DNA from: Candidatus Nanohaloarchaea archaeon
GTDB lineage: Archaea; Nanohalarchaeota; Nanosalinia; Nanosalinales; Nanosalinaceae
DNA: 64,000 bases
NCBI GenBank assembly: GCA_014297435.1
Contig: JACOQA010000004.1
Location: forward strand, 76,180-140,179
Direction of reading: 5' to 3'
Positions 1 to 8,091 of this stretch are shown here, piece by piece. The notes beneath the pieces are model-generated. The model saw only the letters and a list, made by a program, of their open reading frames with translations. It did not search any database and was not told the origin of the DNA. Every line of letters starts with the position of its first letter. The stretch's first letter is position 1. A program made the translations under genes and the position numbers.

Positions 1-313
1 AATGAACGTTCTCGACTTTTTCTACTCTGTTACTAATTCTCTGTATCTCTACTAATAGTTCGGAGTTAAGTACATCCTTATCGGATTCAAACACGATGTA
101 TGTCGTGTCTCCTGAAAACTTCGCTCTCAAGGTATCGAGTGATTCGACGGTTGAGTCATCTTCTGGCAGGATTGCTTCGGTGCTTGGTTTAACCTCTAAG
201 TTTAACGCTCCTGGAACTACAAGAAGTGTCAAAAGACCTATTATGAGTAAGACTTTCTTGGGTTTCTCTACCTGGTATTCTACCAGTTTTTCAGCGAGTC
301 TCTCTATAATCAT
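1..313 (-). CDS. RND/MMPL-type exporter, N-terminal part (runs off the left edge)
   Basis: The reading frame opens with ATG at 313 on the minus strand and is still open at base 1, so only the first ~104 residues are visible. They show a short basic cytoplasmic start, one membrane helix (residues ~22-38, VLLIIGLLTLLVVPGA) and the start of an extracytoplasmic domain with the RND-like phrase STEAILPEDDSTVESLDTL. This is the TM1-plus-porter-domain beginning of RND superfamily exporters. Its start lies 3 nt after the stop of the neighbouring half-length RND gene, so the two are surely co-transcribed and probably form one transporter. Substrate unknown. Confidence 0.75.
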   Translation of the reverse strand, partial: MIIERLAEKLVEYQVEKPKKVLLIIGLLTLLVVPGALNLEVKPSTEAILPEDDSTVESLDTLRAKFSGDTTYIVFESDKDVLNSELLVEIQRISNRVEKVENVH

Positions 314-316
314 TTT

Positions 317-1381
317 TCAGAAGTCGTGCCTCCAGTCGATCGATTCATGGATTTTCTTCATAACCTTCTCCTCGAGTACGAAAACTGAGGGAAGCAGGAG
401 AAAGCTGAAAAGCAGTGCGTAGCCTATACCTATCGACATTATTAGACCGAACCTGTGCATCTCAGGCATCATACCTGTAAGAAACGCCATGAACGCGCTA
501 ATGGTCGTAATCGATGTTGCTAAAATAGCGACCCCTGTCTCTCCAACAGCTTCTGAAAGCGCCTCACCTATCGTGTTATCTTTCCTGTGAAACCTGTATG
601 TATTGAGTATGTGAACCGAGTAGTCGATCCCTATACCTATAACCAGTGCTGCGACAGATCCCGCCAGGGTTGAAAGCGGTATTCCTAGGTAGCCCATGGT
701 TCCGTATAGCCAGATAACTGAGAGCGCTACGACTATCAGAGGCATGAGTGCGGATGAAAAGCTTCCCTGAAAAAGACCTAGAGTTATCAAAAAAACGAGA
801 CCTAGGGATATCATAGTTGTAACATTTTTATCACGAGAGACCATTGATGAGAGACGTTGCTGTACTGCTGGAACACCTGATATCTCGGTTTCGACTCCTT
901 CAGGTTTTTCGTACTTGGTCTGTTCTTCTATTTCGTTGAATATCCTGTCCATTTCAGATCCAGAGTCCCCTAGATAAGTGTAGGCAGTAATTACTGCGTT
1001 TTGGTCTCTTTCGTCCACCAATCCTTCTCTTTGGAGAGGTGACATAACTTGAGTTACGCCATTTATCTTCCTGATGTCGTTCGAAAGATCCTGTATATAT
1101 TCTTCTGTCCGGTTGTCATGTATGCTTTGAACTCCGTCCTCCATTTTTCCTGTTGAGATTTTTACTGCGATAGAGTCTTTGCCTATTCCTTCAGCTCTCA
1201 AGTTGTTCACGCCTTCTACAGGGGTTGAGCTCGAAGGCATCATGTTTTCCAGTGCTACTATGGTTTCGACTCTTGCCATTCCAGGAATCATGGCTAGCGA
1301 GAGAAATACGAACAGGAGTACTATCTTGGTCGGATGTTTTTCCTGGATTGTTGTTATTTTCTCAAGGATTTTCTGTGACAT
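317..1381 (-). CDS. RND superfamily exporter, half-length (single 6-helix repeat)
   Basis: A 354-residue protein with TM1 near residues 18-36, an extracytoplasmic porter-like domain to ~180, then a run of five helices (ITLGLVFLITLGLFQGS onward), including the RND-type GIGIDYSVHILNTY segment that carries the charged helix-4 motif. Typical MMPL/HAE2 exporters have two such repeats in ~700-1000 residues; this has one. The next gene downstream begins with another TM1, so the transporter seems split into two half-proteins, as SecD and SecF are. Likely role is proton- or sodium-driven export of lipids or small molecules; substrate unknown. A TATA-like box lies 28 nt upstream of the ATG. Confidence 0.8.
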   Translation of the reverse strand: MSQKILEKITTIQEKHPTKIVLLFVFLSLAMIPGMARVETIVALENMMPSSSTPVEGVNNLRAEGIGKDSIAVKISTGKMEDGVQSIHDNRTEEYIQDLSNDIRKINGVTQVMSPLQREGLVDERDQNAVITAYTYLGDSGSEMDRIFNEIEEQTKYEKPEGVETEISGVPAVQQRLSSMVSRDKNVTTMISLGLVFLITLGLFQGSFSSALMPLIVVALSVIWLYGTMGYLGIPLSTLAGSVAALVIGIGIDYSVHILNTYRFHRKDNTIGEALSEAVGETGVAILATSITTISAFMAFLTGMMPEMHRFGLIMSIGIGYALLFSFLLLPSVFVLEEKVMKKIHESIDWRHDF

Positions 1382-1404
1382 TTAGTTGAACTATGTTGCA
1401 CAAT

Positions 1405-1414
1405 CTTTTTTATG
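1405..1414 (-). promoter_or_regulatory. TATA box for the RND gene pair
   Basis: On the minus strand CATAAAAAAG is centred ~28 nt before the ATG at 1381, the spacing expected for a leaderless archaeal transcript. It lies in the 77-nt divergent region shared with the HTH gene at 1459. Confidence 0.5.
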
Positions 1415-1458
1415 TTTACCAGGACAGGAAATTTACATCTTGCCGTGAAACCTAGTCT

Positions 1459-1788
1459 ATGGACTGCCCAACAGAAATCAAACAGCTGCTAAAAGTACTT
1501 TACAACCTATCAAGCTCCGAGACAGAGGTCATGTACTTCCTGTGCAACAACGAGGCTCGAGCCTCGGATATAGCCGAGGAACTTGGCAAGGACAGATCAA
1601 CAATCCAGAGATACCTTTCCAAACTGAGAACGACAGGGCTGGTAGAAAGAGAGAGTGTCGTTAAAGAGGGTAAGAGAGGTCGTTTCTACATCTACTCTGT
1701 GCCCGATAAGGCTGAGATGAAGCGGAAAGTCAAGGAACGGATGGAGGAATGGAAAGACGAAAAACTTGAGGTTCTGGAAGACCTCTAA
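1459..1788 (+). CDS. Small winged-helix transcriptional regulator
   Basis: A 109-residue protein with an N-terminal winged helix-turn-helix. ASDIAEELGKDRSTIQRYLSKL (residues ~34-55) looks like a recognition helix pair, followed by a basic wing (VVKEGKRGRFYIYSVP) and a charged C-terminal helix. The pattern resembles small TrmB/MarR-type regulators of haloarchaea. It is divergent from the RND exporter pair and shares a short intergenic region with it, so control of the exporter is a reasonable guess. No ligand-binding domain is visible. Confidence 0.7.
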   Translation: MDCPTEIKQLLKVLYNLSSSETEVMYFLCNNEARASDIAEELGKDRSTIQRYLSKLRTTGLVERESVVKEGKRGRFYIYSVPDKAEMKRKVKERMEEWKDEKLEVLEDL

Positions 1789-1792
1789 CAAC

Positions 1793-1805
1793 AAATTATT
1801 AAAAG
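1793..1805 (+). promoter_or_regulatory. TATA box for glutaredoxin gene
   Basis: AAATTATTAAAAG is centred 26-28 nt upstream of the ATG at 1827, which predicts a leaderless transcript. Confidence 0.55.
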
Positions 1806-1826
1806 TTCAACATTCTTACACAAACT

Positions 1827-2075
1827 ATGTCTAAAGAAATAGAAGTTTTCACGACACCGGCTTGCCCCTACTGCACCAAGATAAAGAAGTGGCTCGATGA
1901 AAACGGTTACGACTACACAGAACACAACGTAGCCGAAAACAAAGAAAAAGCCCAGGAAATGATCCAAGAAACAGGCGAAAGGGGAGTCCCACAGACCTTC
2001 ATAGGCAAAGAAACAGTAGTAGGTTTTCAACCCGGAAAGATTCAGGAAGCTATCGAAGAAGAGATAGAAACCTGA
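1827..2075 (+). CDS. Glutaredoxin (CPYC type)
   Basis: An 82-residue thioredoxin-fold protein with the dithiol active site TTPACPYCTKIKKWL (Cys at ~13 and 16), the cis-Pro segment GVPQTFIG (~56) and the C-terminal VVGFQPGKIQEAI helix seen in NrdH/GrxC-like glutaredoxins. It should reduce disulfides or glutathione-like mixed disulfides in the cytoplasm; haloarchaea use gamma-glutamylcysteine, so the natural thiol is unclear. It is monocistronic with its own TATA box. A second, divergent glutaredoxin lies at 51918-52166. Confidence 0.9.
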   Translation: MSKEIEVFTTPACPYCTKIKKWLDENGYDYTEHNVAENKEKAQEMIQETGERGVPQTFIGKETVVGFQPGKIQEAIEEEIET

Positions 2076-2213
2076 AAACCAAGGACAAGAATAAATGTAC
2101 AGGGAGGGGGACTACATCCTCGTCCTTCAAAAGTACTGTTCAGCCTTTAAATCCTCTAATAAAAGCTTTCCTATCCGCGAACCAATTTAAGGCGGCAACC
2201 AAAGCTCGTTAAT

Positions 2214-2402
2214 ATGTTTAATTTAGACCTTGAGAACCCCCTAATTTTCACGACGTTTACAGTAGCCTTATGGATTTCAATGGCGATATTAGTAGAAGTA
2301 ATTTTTGCCAACGGAAGTTTAGAGAGCGGTGTTATCAAGGGCTTTGCTGGAGGTATCGCATACTCGATTACGTACAGATATATACAAAACTTCTCTGACT
2401 GA
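2214..2402 (+). CDS. Small membrane protein, unknown
   Basis: A 62-residue protein with two hydrophobic stretches (LIFTTFTVALWISMAILVEVIFA and a weaker VIKGFAGGIAYSITY). I do not recognise a family. Support for expression comes from AATTTAAGG at 2183-2191, centred ~27 nt before the ATG. Confidence 0.5.
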   Translation: MFNLDLENPLIFTTFTVALWISMAILVEVIFANGSLESGVIKGFAGGIAYSITYRYIQNFSD

Positions 2403-2454
2403 AAGGCGCCGGTCGCAGAATTTTTGTTTGATTTCAGCCGAACAGCCTGTCAAC

Positions 2455-2466
2455 TTATTAAATAAA
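2455..2466 (+). promoter_or_regulatory. TATA box deciding the start of the secreted Ig-like protein
   Basis: TTATTAAATAAA is centred 26-27 nt before the ATG at 2487. The ATG at 2466 falls inside this box and so cannot be the start of a leaderless message. Confidence 0.6.
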
Positions 2467-2486
2467 TGCCGTCAGCAGGAAATTGT

Positions 2487-3602
2487 ATGAAAAGACAGTT
2501 TTTCTGTATTACTATGCTACTGGTTTGTTCTACTGCTTCTTCTGCTGCGCTGGAAAATGTAGAACAGGTTAATAACTCAAACCTGGCGAAACATGAGGTC
2601 GTGATCGGAGAGAATCAAGAAATCCGCTGGGCCGGATACGAAGCCGTATACAAAGACAGCAGAGATTACAGCGCCGAGAGAATTACATTCACAGACCCAG
2701 ACGGGGTGCTGATGAAACAGTTCTCTGGAGAGGAGTTCTATGACGCCTTTAGCGAGATAAAACGGATCAGCGAGAATCTCTACCTAAGACTCGACAGCTT
2801 AAATCATGATAAAAAAGAGATCAAGGCAACCGTCTGGGCTCCTGGGGACGAGTTTGGATCCTCAGATCTTAATATTACTGCCCCAGAGTACATAGTTAAG
2901 CAGAATGACGAAGATTTTACAGTCCCTATAAGAATTGAAAACAGTGGAGGCATTGAGGAAGCTTACGAGCTCTCAGCCGAATCATCAAGTCCTATTTCTA
3001 CTTACTTTACTTACCAAGGCTACAATATAACCAAGCTAGTCGTGGAGCCTGGAGAAGAGAAGGAAATAACCGCGGATATTGAGCTAGACGAAGATATAGG
3101 CAAAGGAGTGAAGAAAATCAACTTCAGTGTTTTCAACAGAAGCTTCTCTTCTAAAGAGTTCCGCTTTCAGGTAACCAACAGCAGCGAAGATGAAAGAGAG
3201 TTAAGAATGAATCTTGATGAGAACTACCTCGAGAAATCATCAGGAACTACAGTTGAAACCACAGTAAGAGTTGAGAACATAGGTGATTCCCTGGTGAAGA
3301 ACGTCGAGCCTTCGATATCCACGCCGGAAAACTGGAACTACACCGTGAAACCTGAGGAAACCAAGAACATCAGTAGCGAGGAGTTCCAGGACTTTGAACT
3401 AGCTGTTTCCGTTCCTTCAACTGCAACTAGCGGCGACTACTTCGTTGATATAGAGTTGGAAAACACTGAGAATTTTGATAAAAGAAATGTTAGAGTGAAC
3501 GTTTCAGATAGCAGCGGTGGCTTCGGTCTGATCGGTGCTATACTCGCTTTAATGTCTATCATGCTTGTAGCAGGAGTTTACAAGGTATTTGGTAGAAGGT
3601 GA
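2487..3602 (+). CDS. Secreted, membrane-anchored Ig-like (NEW3-type) protein of an ABC export cassette
   Basis: A 371-residue exported protein. The start at 2487 gives a classical signal peptide (MKRQFFCITMLLVCSTASSA); an in-frame ATG at 2466 lies in the promoter. The body has two beta-rich repeats (~125-215 and ~230-335) with phrases such as FTVPIRIENSGG and VETTVRVENIGD, as in NEW3/CARDB-like extracellular domains, and several Asn-X-Ser/Thr sites. The C-terminus is a glycine-rich membrane helix (GLIGAILALMSIMLVAGVY) and a short basic tail. The ABC ATPase starts 9 nt downstream. NEW3-type proteins often precede ABC-2 cassettes in archaea, so an outside partner of that exporter is likely. Confidence 0.7.
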   Translation: MKRQFFCITMLLVCSTASSAALENVEQVNNSNLAKHEVVIGENQEIRWAGYEAVYKDSRDYSAERITFTDPDGVLMKQFSGEEFYDAFSEIKRISENLYLRLDSLNHDKKEIKATVWAPGDEFGSSDLNITAPEYIVKQNDEDFTVPIRIENSGGIEEAYELSAESSSPISTYFTYQGYNITKLVVEPGEEKEITADIELDEDIGKGVKKINFSVFNRSFSSKEFRFQVTNSSEDERELRMNLDENYLEKSSGTTVETTVRVENIGDSLVKNVEPSISTPENWNYTVKPEETKNISSEEFQDFELAVSVPSTATSGDYFVDIELENTENFDKRNVRVNVSDSSGGFGLIGAILALMSIMLVAGVYKVFGRR

Positions 3603-3611
3603 TAAACTTAA

Positions 3612-4331
3612 ATGGCAGTTGTAGAAATAAACAATTTAAGCAAAAGTTTTGACGGCTTTAAAGCCCTGGAAAATCTGGAAATGGAGATACAGCGAGGTGA
3701 AGTTTACGGTCTTCTCGGACCGAACGGCGCAGGAAAAACCACGTTGTTCCAGACAATGATGGGACAGCTGACGCCTACTTCGGGAGAAGTGGAGATACTC
3801 GGGGAAGACGCATACCGCGACACTTTTGAAGTGGCAAAAGAGGTAAGCTTTCTCCCTGCGGATATCCGTTTCTACGACAACCTGACAGCGAGGAAGAATC
3901 TGAAATACCTTGCTGATCTCGTAGAAGAGGACCCCGACATCGATGAACTACTGGAACTAGTCAACCTTAAGGAGGAAGCAGATAAGAAGGTCTCGGGATT
4001 CTCTCACGGAATGCAGAAAAGACTGGGAATCGCCCAGACACTGATCAAGGATCCGGAAATAATCCTTTTCGACGAGCCGACCACAGGTCTCGATCCGGAA
4101 AGAAAGGAAGACTTCAAGGACCTCATCAAGGAGATCAACGAGGAAAAAGGAATCACTGTAATTGTTTCCTCGCATATCCTCCACGAGTTAGAGGACATAT
4201 GCGATCGAATTGGGGTTCTGAAGGACGGCAACATCAAGGTATCCGGCACTCCTCAAGGAATTATCGAAGAAGAGGGTGTTGATACTTTAGAAGAGGCTTA
4301 CCTTGAGATAACTCGAGGTGACTACCGATGA
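3612..4331 (+). CDS. ABC transporter ATP-binding protein (ABC-2 / NatA type)
   Basis: A 239-residue ATPase with Walker A GPNGAGKTT (36-44), Q-loop region FQTMMGQLTP, signature SGFSHGMQKR (128-137, a variant of LSGGQ), Walker B EIILFDEPT (149-157) and H-loop SSHIL (~188). It powers the integral membrane permease encoded directly downstream, whose start overlaps its stop by 4 nt (ATGA). The cassette probably exports a small molecule, lipid or peptide, or remodels the envelope; nothing in the sequence fixes the substrate. Confidence 0.9.
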   Translation: MAVVEINNLSKSFDGFKALENLEMEIQRGEVYGLLGPNGAGKTTLFQTMMGQLTPTSGEVEILGEDAYRDTFEVAKEVSFLPADIRFYDNLTARKNLKYLADLVEEDPDIDELLELVNLKEEADKKVSGFSHGMQKRLGIAQTLIKDPEIILFDEPTTGLDPERKEDFKDLIKEINEEKGITVIVSSHILHELEDICDRIGVLKDGNIKVSGTPQGIIEEEGVDTLEEAYLEITRGDYR

Positions 4332-5305
4332 AAGCTTTTACAGTTGCCAGGAAAGAGATTGCCGACCAGATGAACAGCAACAAGTTCCTGATCGTATTCG
4401 GACTGCTTCTACTTCTTACGGCAGCCACGGCATTCCAGGGCGCGCAGAACTATCAGGACAGTATGGACCGATTCCAGGAGGCACAGAATTCTGACTCTCA
4501 GATGGGATTCGCTCCGGACAAGCCTTCAGTCCTTGACGCATTCACTATGCTGACACAAGGGGTTAATTTCCCACTTATCGGAGGATTACTGGCATTACTG
4601 CTCAGCTTCAATACTGTATCCGGTGAACGGGATAAAAACACCTTGAAGCTATTAACCTCTTACCCTCTTCACAGAGATAGCATCATCACAGGAAAGTTCA
4701 TGGCAGGAATCTTCACATTGACGATAGCTTCCGCAGCATCATTCATGGTAGCCTCAGCAGTCATTATAGGCATGACCGGGGCAGCAGTAACCGGTGCCGC
4801 GGCAACACGCATCCTGCTGATGCTTGGAGGAACAGTCCTCTACATGTCATGCATCTACGGGCTAGGAACACTCCTCTCAACAGTATTCAACGACAGTTCA
4901 ACAGCTCTCACAGGAGGAATGCTCGTCCTGGTCCTTTCAACACTTGTAATCCCTCAGATGGCATTCATGCTTTCCGATGTCCTCGTAGAAGACTCTGAAG
5001 AGACGAGCATCACAATTGGCCAAGGAAGCTCTGGACTCAGCGATTCATATGAGAAGCGCATGGAAATACGGAACACGATCACGAAGCTGGCGCCATCAGG
5101 AAGTTACGGCAACTTCATGCAGTACATGCTGGGACAAGACCCAAGTAGCATAGGGGTAAGTACTGGAGGCGGCGATGCAGAAAGCGAACCATCAGTTATG
5201 GAAAGCCTCAATTCATCGCTAGGTAACCTGGGGCTTCTCGTGGGACAAGCAGCTCTGTTCTTCGGAGCAAGTTTCGTCATCTTTACAAGGAGGGAAATCT
5301 CCTGA
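4328..5305 (+). CDS. ABC-2 type permease
   Basis: A 325-residue integral membrane protein with about six helices: one near residues 18-37, a large extracytoplasmic loop, then helices near 80-100, 130-150, 155-185, 195-220 and a last one close to the C-terminus (LGLLVGQAALFFGASFVIF). The cytoplasmic VSGERDKNTLKLLTSYPL motif after TM2 is characteristic of ABC-2 permeases (coupling helix). It is translationally coupled to the ATPase upstream. A decayed copy of its last ~60 coding bases occurs at 8092-8160. Confidence 0.88.
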   Translation: MKAFTVARKEIADQMNSNKFLIVFGLLLLLTAATAFQGAQNYQDSMDRFQEAQNSDSQMGFAPDKPSVLDAFTMLTQGVNFPLIGGLLALLLSFNTVSGERDKNTLKLLTSYPLHRDSIITGKFMAGIFTLTIASAASFMVASAVIIGMTGAAVTGAAATRILLMLGGTVLYMSCIYGLGTLLSTVFNDSSTALTGGMLVLVLSTLVIPQMAFMLSDVLVEDSEETSITIGQGSSGLSDSYEKRMEIRNTITKLAPSGSYGNFMQYMLGQDPSSIGVSTGGGDAESEPSVMESLNSSLGNLGLLVGQAALFFGASFVIFTRREIS

Positions 5306-5333
5306 TCTTTTTTCTTTTATAGGAGAAGATAGA

Positions 5334-5501
5334 ATGCTGATGGACCTGATAAGAAGAAAGATCGTGATGTTTCTAGGTCCTGATAACCTGAATGTCCCGG
5401 ATTATTTCTGGATTGTAGCTCTGACAACAATAGTGGTTTTATCGCTCATTTTGAAATGGCGAGGACCTGAAGTAGAAGGAGGGATCATGGATCAAGTATG
5501 A
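5334..5501 (+). CDS. Tiny single-helix membrane protein
   Basis: A 55-codon frame starting ATG CTG ATG. The product has a basic start (LMDLIRRKIVMFLG), one clear membrane helix (YFWIVALTTIVVLSLIL) followed by KWRGPEVEGG, a positive-inside arrangement typical of genuine small membrane proteins. It sits 28 nt after the ABC permease on the same strand and may be the last gene of that cassette. No family recognised. Confidence 0.45.
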   Translation: MLMDLIRRKIVMFLGPDNLNVPDYFWIVALTTIVVLSLILKWRGPEVEGGIMDQV

Positions 5502-5541
5502 AGAACAACAGGAGTGAGTACATCCTTCTCCAACTTTTTCT

Positions 5542-6396
5542 TTATTGGTTTGGTATTTCTTTATAGTAGTTGAACATATCTGTGTAGGAGGGTTCGACAG
5601 TTTCCATATTCTCAGCGTCCTTCAGATTGTTTTCTGCAGCAATGAATCCTCTTACCTTGTCGTCAACTGTAAAAGTGAAGTTGTGTATTGCGAGATGGTT
5701 TAATCTTTCTGCATTCTCCAGGTCCGTTTCTATTACTTCTGGAATATTCTGCATGAGTTCTTCAGGTGTTCCTTCTGCTACAATTTCGCCGTTTGACAGG
5801 AATGCTATTCGATCTGCTATTTGGGCGTCCAGCGACAAGTGAGTTGAGATGACGAATGTAGCATCGGAGTTTGAATGTTCTCTGATAAGGGAATGTGTTT
5901 CTCTCACTGTTGTAAGATCAAGTGCCGCAGTAGGCTCGTCAAGAAGATAGGCTGATGCATCATTACTTAATGCGATAGAAAGCTCCAGTTTTCTTCTCAT
6001 TCCGCCCGAATAGTTCTCAACTTTCTTCTCAAGTTCATCTTTAATACCAAATTTCTGTGTATAATCTTTCCATCGTTCAGTAAACCGGGGATCTGCTTTC
6101 TTATAGAACTCTATATTTTCTTTACCGCTTAAACGATCAAGACATAAAGACTCCTGAACTAGAAGACTGACAAAACCCTCTTTCTCCGATATAGGAGTTC
6201 CAAGTGATTTGACTTCTCCTCCATCAATAGTTCTACTTCCTGAAAGACAGGATAGAAGTGTTGATTTACCGGAACCGTTCGCACCCATTATTACAAGAGT
6301 TTCACCTGCTCTGACTTCTAAATCAAGGTTTTTGAGTATTTTATCGCCGCCTAAAGATTTTTCCAGGTTATTTGCAAGTAATACAGGTTCGCTCAT
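5542..6396 (-). CDS. ABC transporter ATP-binding protein (CcmA/multidrug type)
   Basis: A 284-residue ATPase with Walker A GANGSGKST (38-46), signature YSGGMRRKLELS (~128-139), Walker B SAYLLDEPTAALD (~148-160) and H-loop STHLSLD. About 80 residues follow the nucleotide-binding core, as in drug- or antibiotic-exporting ABC-2 ATPases. It overlaps the 3' end of its permease gene by 4 nt. The cassette is convergent with the similar one at 2487-5305, but the proteins are clearly different. Confidence 0.9.
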   Translation of the reverse strand: MSEPVLLANNLEKSLGGDKILKNLDLEVRAGETLVIMGANGSGKSTLLSCLSGSRTIDGGEVKSLGTPISEKEGFVSLLVQESLCLDRLSGKENIEFYKKADPRFTERWKDYTQKFGIKDELEKKVENYSGGMRRKLELSIALSNDASAYLLDEPTAALDLTTVRETHSLIREHSNSDATFVISTHLSLDAQIADRIAFLSNGEIVAEGTPEELMQNIPEVIETDLENAERLNHLAIHNFTFTVDDKVRGFIAAENNLKDAENMETVEPSYTDMFNYYKEIPNQ

Positions 6397-7235
6397 CTAG
6401 GCAACACCTTTTTGTTGTAAAGTTTCCGCATAAGCATGATTCCTGCTACAGCGGATATAAGACCATAAAACGCGAGTAGACCTAGAGATTCCATGCTTGA
6501 AGGCATTGCAGGAGGTATGAGGCCTGCTTCCGCATATCCGCCTTCGCCGATTAAATGGTAACTGAGAACCCGTGTTGAAAGAGAGTTTGGGATAAAGTTT
6601 AGCAGATCCTGACTTATCATCGCCATTCCAGGCATTACTCCGTTGTTGCCTGTTATCAGTGTAGCAATAACTGCCGTTATAGTAGTTAAAAGCTCAGCGT
6701 ATCTTTCATTGCTGGAAGCCATTACCATAGGGATTGAGACAATCATCCAGAGTACGCAGGAAAAAACAAAGGCTGCAACTATGATAGGTATAGAGCTAAA
6801 TCCTCTTATAGAGTATGAGGCTCCAGTAACTGCGCCAACAAGTATTGTTACAAGAAAAGCAACTGAAGATATCATTACACCTGCTGACAACCGCCCTATA
6901 AGATCTGCAGAGGGCATCATCGGCATCGAACGATAGGTCTCATACCGTTGATCCTCAAAATCCGTGATCAACTGATTGCCGAATACATAGAGACATACGA
7001 TCATGGAACCAAATACGCCAAGACCTATGGACAGACCTGCCTTCATTGATGCAGGAGCCGAATCAAAAGACGCCATGTAGACAAGATAGAGAAAAGGAGC
7101 AAAACCAAGAGCAATAAACATCAGAGACCAGCTACTCAATACATCGCGTATACTTCGAATAGAAAACGCCTGAACCTGATCTAACCAGTTCCGAACACCA
7201 TTGAGATCTTGAACCCTATCTTTAGTCTGTGACAT
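6393..7235 (-). CDS. ABC-2 type permease
   Basis: A 280-residue membrane protein with six predicted helices; the first follows a ~35-residue cytoplasmic N-terminus. After TM2 it carries the cytoplasmic segment DFEDQRYETYRSMPM, equivalent to the coupling helix region of ABC-2 exporters. The start at 7235 (MSQTKDRVQ) is preferred over an upstream ATG at 7271 because GAGGTTATTCATATG places a ribosome site there, and a TATA-like TTTATTAAAA at ~7275-7284 would put transcription start between the two ATGs. Partner of the ATPase downstream. Confidence 0.87.
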   Translation of the reverse strand: MSQTKDRVQDLNGVRNWLDQVQAFSIRSIRDVLSSWSLMFIALGFAPFLYLVYMASFDSAPASMKAGLSIGLGVFGSMIVCLYVFGNQLITDFEDQRYETYRSMPMMPSADLIGRLSAGVMISSVAFLVTILVGAVTGASYSIRGFSSIPIIVAAFVFSCVLWMIVSIPMVMASSNERYAELLTTITAVIATLITGNNGVMPGMAMISQDLLNFIPNSLSTRVLSYHLIGEGGYAEAGLIPPAMPSSMESLGLLAFYGLISAVAGIMLMRKLYNKKVLPR

Positions 7236-7360
7236 ATGAATAACCTCAATAATAACAGGTTTACACAGCATCTTTTAATAAATAAGAGCAGACCTGGCAA
7301 TCACCGAAATTTTCTCCTCTTCATCCTTATTTTTATCAAGGAAGAAACTCAAATACCAGT

Positions 7361-7648
7361 ATGACGCAGATTACTGAAAAACTCCGAGAAAACATTTTCA
7401 GATCATCGAGACGCAACAAGGTCAGCCTAGTGTACTTCGGATGTGCGGCAGGATTCTTTGGCCTATACTTCTTCCTGGATAAAAACCTGTTCACGTTAAC
7501 CATGTTCACAGGCATGTTCCTGACAGGTATCTCGGAAGCTCTTCCTGAAGGCAGAAATGTTCTGGCAGGTGTTCTACGGATTACAGCAGTAATTATCTAT
7601 CTGTCAATTCTTGCATTCTCGTTTTTGAGGCCCGAAGCCGTAATCTGA
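7361..7648 (+). CDS. Small three-helix membrane protein, unknown
   Basis: A 95-residue protein with a charged N-terminal helix (residues 1-22) and about three membrane segments (LVYFGCAAGFFGLYFFL, FTLTMFTGMFLTGI, ITAVIIYLSILAFSFL). A TATA-like TTATTTTTATC lies ~28 nt upstream of the ATG, supporting a leaderless transcript. It is divergent from the permease at 6393-7235. No family recognised. Confidence 0.6.
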   Translation: MTQITEKLRENIFRSSRRNKVSLVYFGCAAGFFGLYFFLDKNLFTLTMFTGMFLTGISEALPEGRNVLAGVLRITAVIIYLSILAFSFLRPEAVI

Positions 7649-7752
7649 GAGACAGTTTGCAATTAACAAAAAACCCCTTCACTAAGAACGCCTTTTTTCA
7701 TTTAGAAAAGGATTTTTCCCTTTACTAAAAAAAGGAAAAATGAATAAATAGA

Positions 7753-7956
7753 CTACTTCATCTGTGTTATAGCGTAAGCCGTCATTAATCCTCCTGCTAT
7801 AAGCAGTACAAAACCCTGTAAATCTGCCGAGACCAGGTAAGGCATGCTGAAACCTATATCGACAGGTCCGACCATGGATTCATTGGTCAGGAGCGTCATC
7901 ACTCCTAGAAGCCCCAATACAGAGCTTATAGGAAGGATTAGCTGTTCGTTGTTCAT
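7753..7956 (-). CDS. Small two-helix membrane protein
   Basis: 67 residues with two membrane helices (LILPISSVLGLLGVMTLL and LQGFVLLIAGGLMTAYAI). The start at 7956 is fixed by GGAGGTG 9 nt upstream. The start codon overlaps the stop of another tiny frame (ATGA), so the two are probably translated together. The frame could be extended to 8130, but the added residues look like out-of-frame noise. Function unknown. Confidence 0.55.
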   Translation of the reverse strand: MNNEQLILPISSVLGLLGVMTLLTNESMVGPVDIGFSMPYLVSADLQGFVLLIAGGLMTAYAITQMK

Positions 7957-8075
7957 ACTGTAACACCTCCAATATAATTTATAGCGCTCTCTGTACTGAT
8001 TTGTAGCTGCCCGCCAGCACCCATGATCACGCCAACAAGCATGAAGAACACCGGTTGATCCGATCTCTCTGCCAT
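7953..8075 (-). CDS. Tiny membrane protein coupled to the 7753-7956 gene
   Basis: A 40-residue frame (MAERSDQPVFF, then the hydrophobic MLVGVIMGAGGQ). Its TGA overlaps the ATG of the downstream small gene, and the downstream ribosome site GGAGGTG lies inside its last codons, a layout typical of translationally coupled archaeal genes. The ATG at 8075 lies 17 nt from the decayed permease fragment, so it may have arisen in a rearranged patch. A GGAG occurs ~12 nt upstream, but I see no good TATA box. Confidence 0.4.
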   Translation of the reverse strand: MAERSDQPVFFMLVGVIMGAGGQLQISTESAINYIGGVTV

Positions 8076-8091
8076 AAGGAATGCTTCTCCT

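Noticed and set aside
2095-2190. 31-codon frame starting ATG TAC AGG between glutaredoxin and the next gene
   Set aside because: No promoter at a suitable distance, mixed composition unlike neighbours, and it overlaps the promoter of the 2214 gene.
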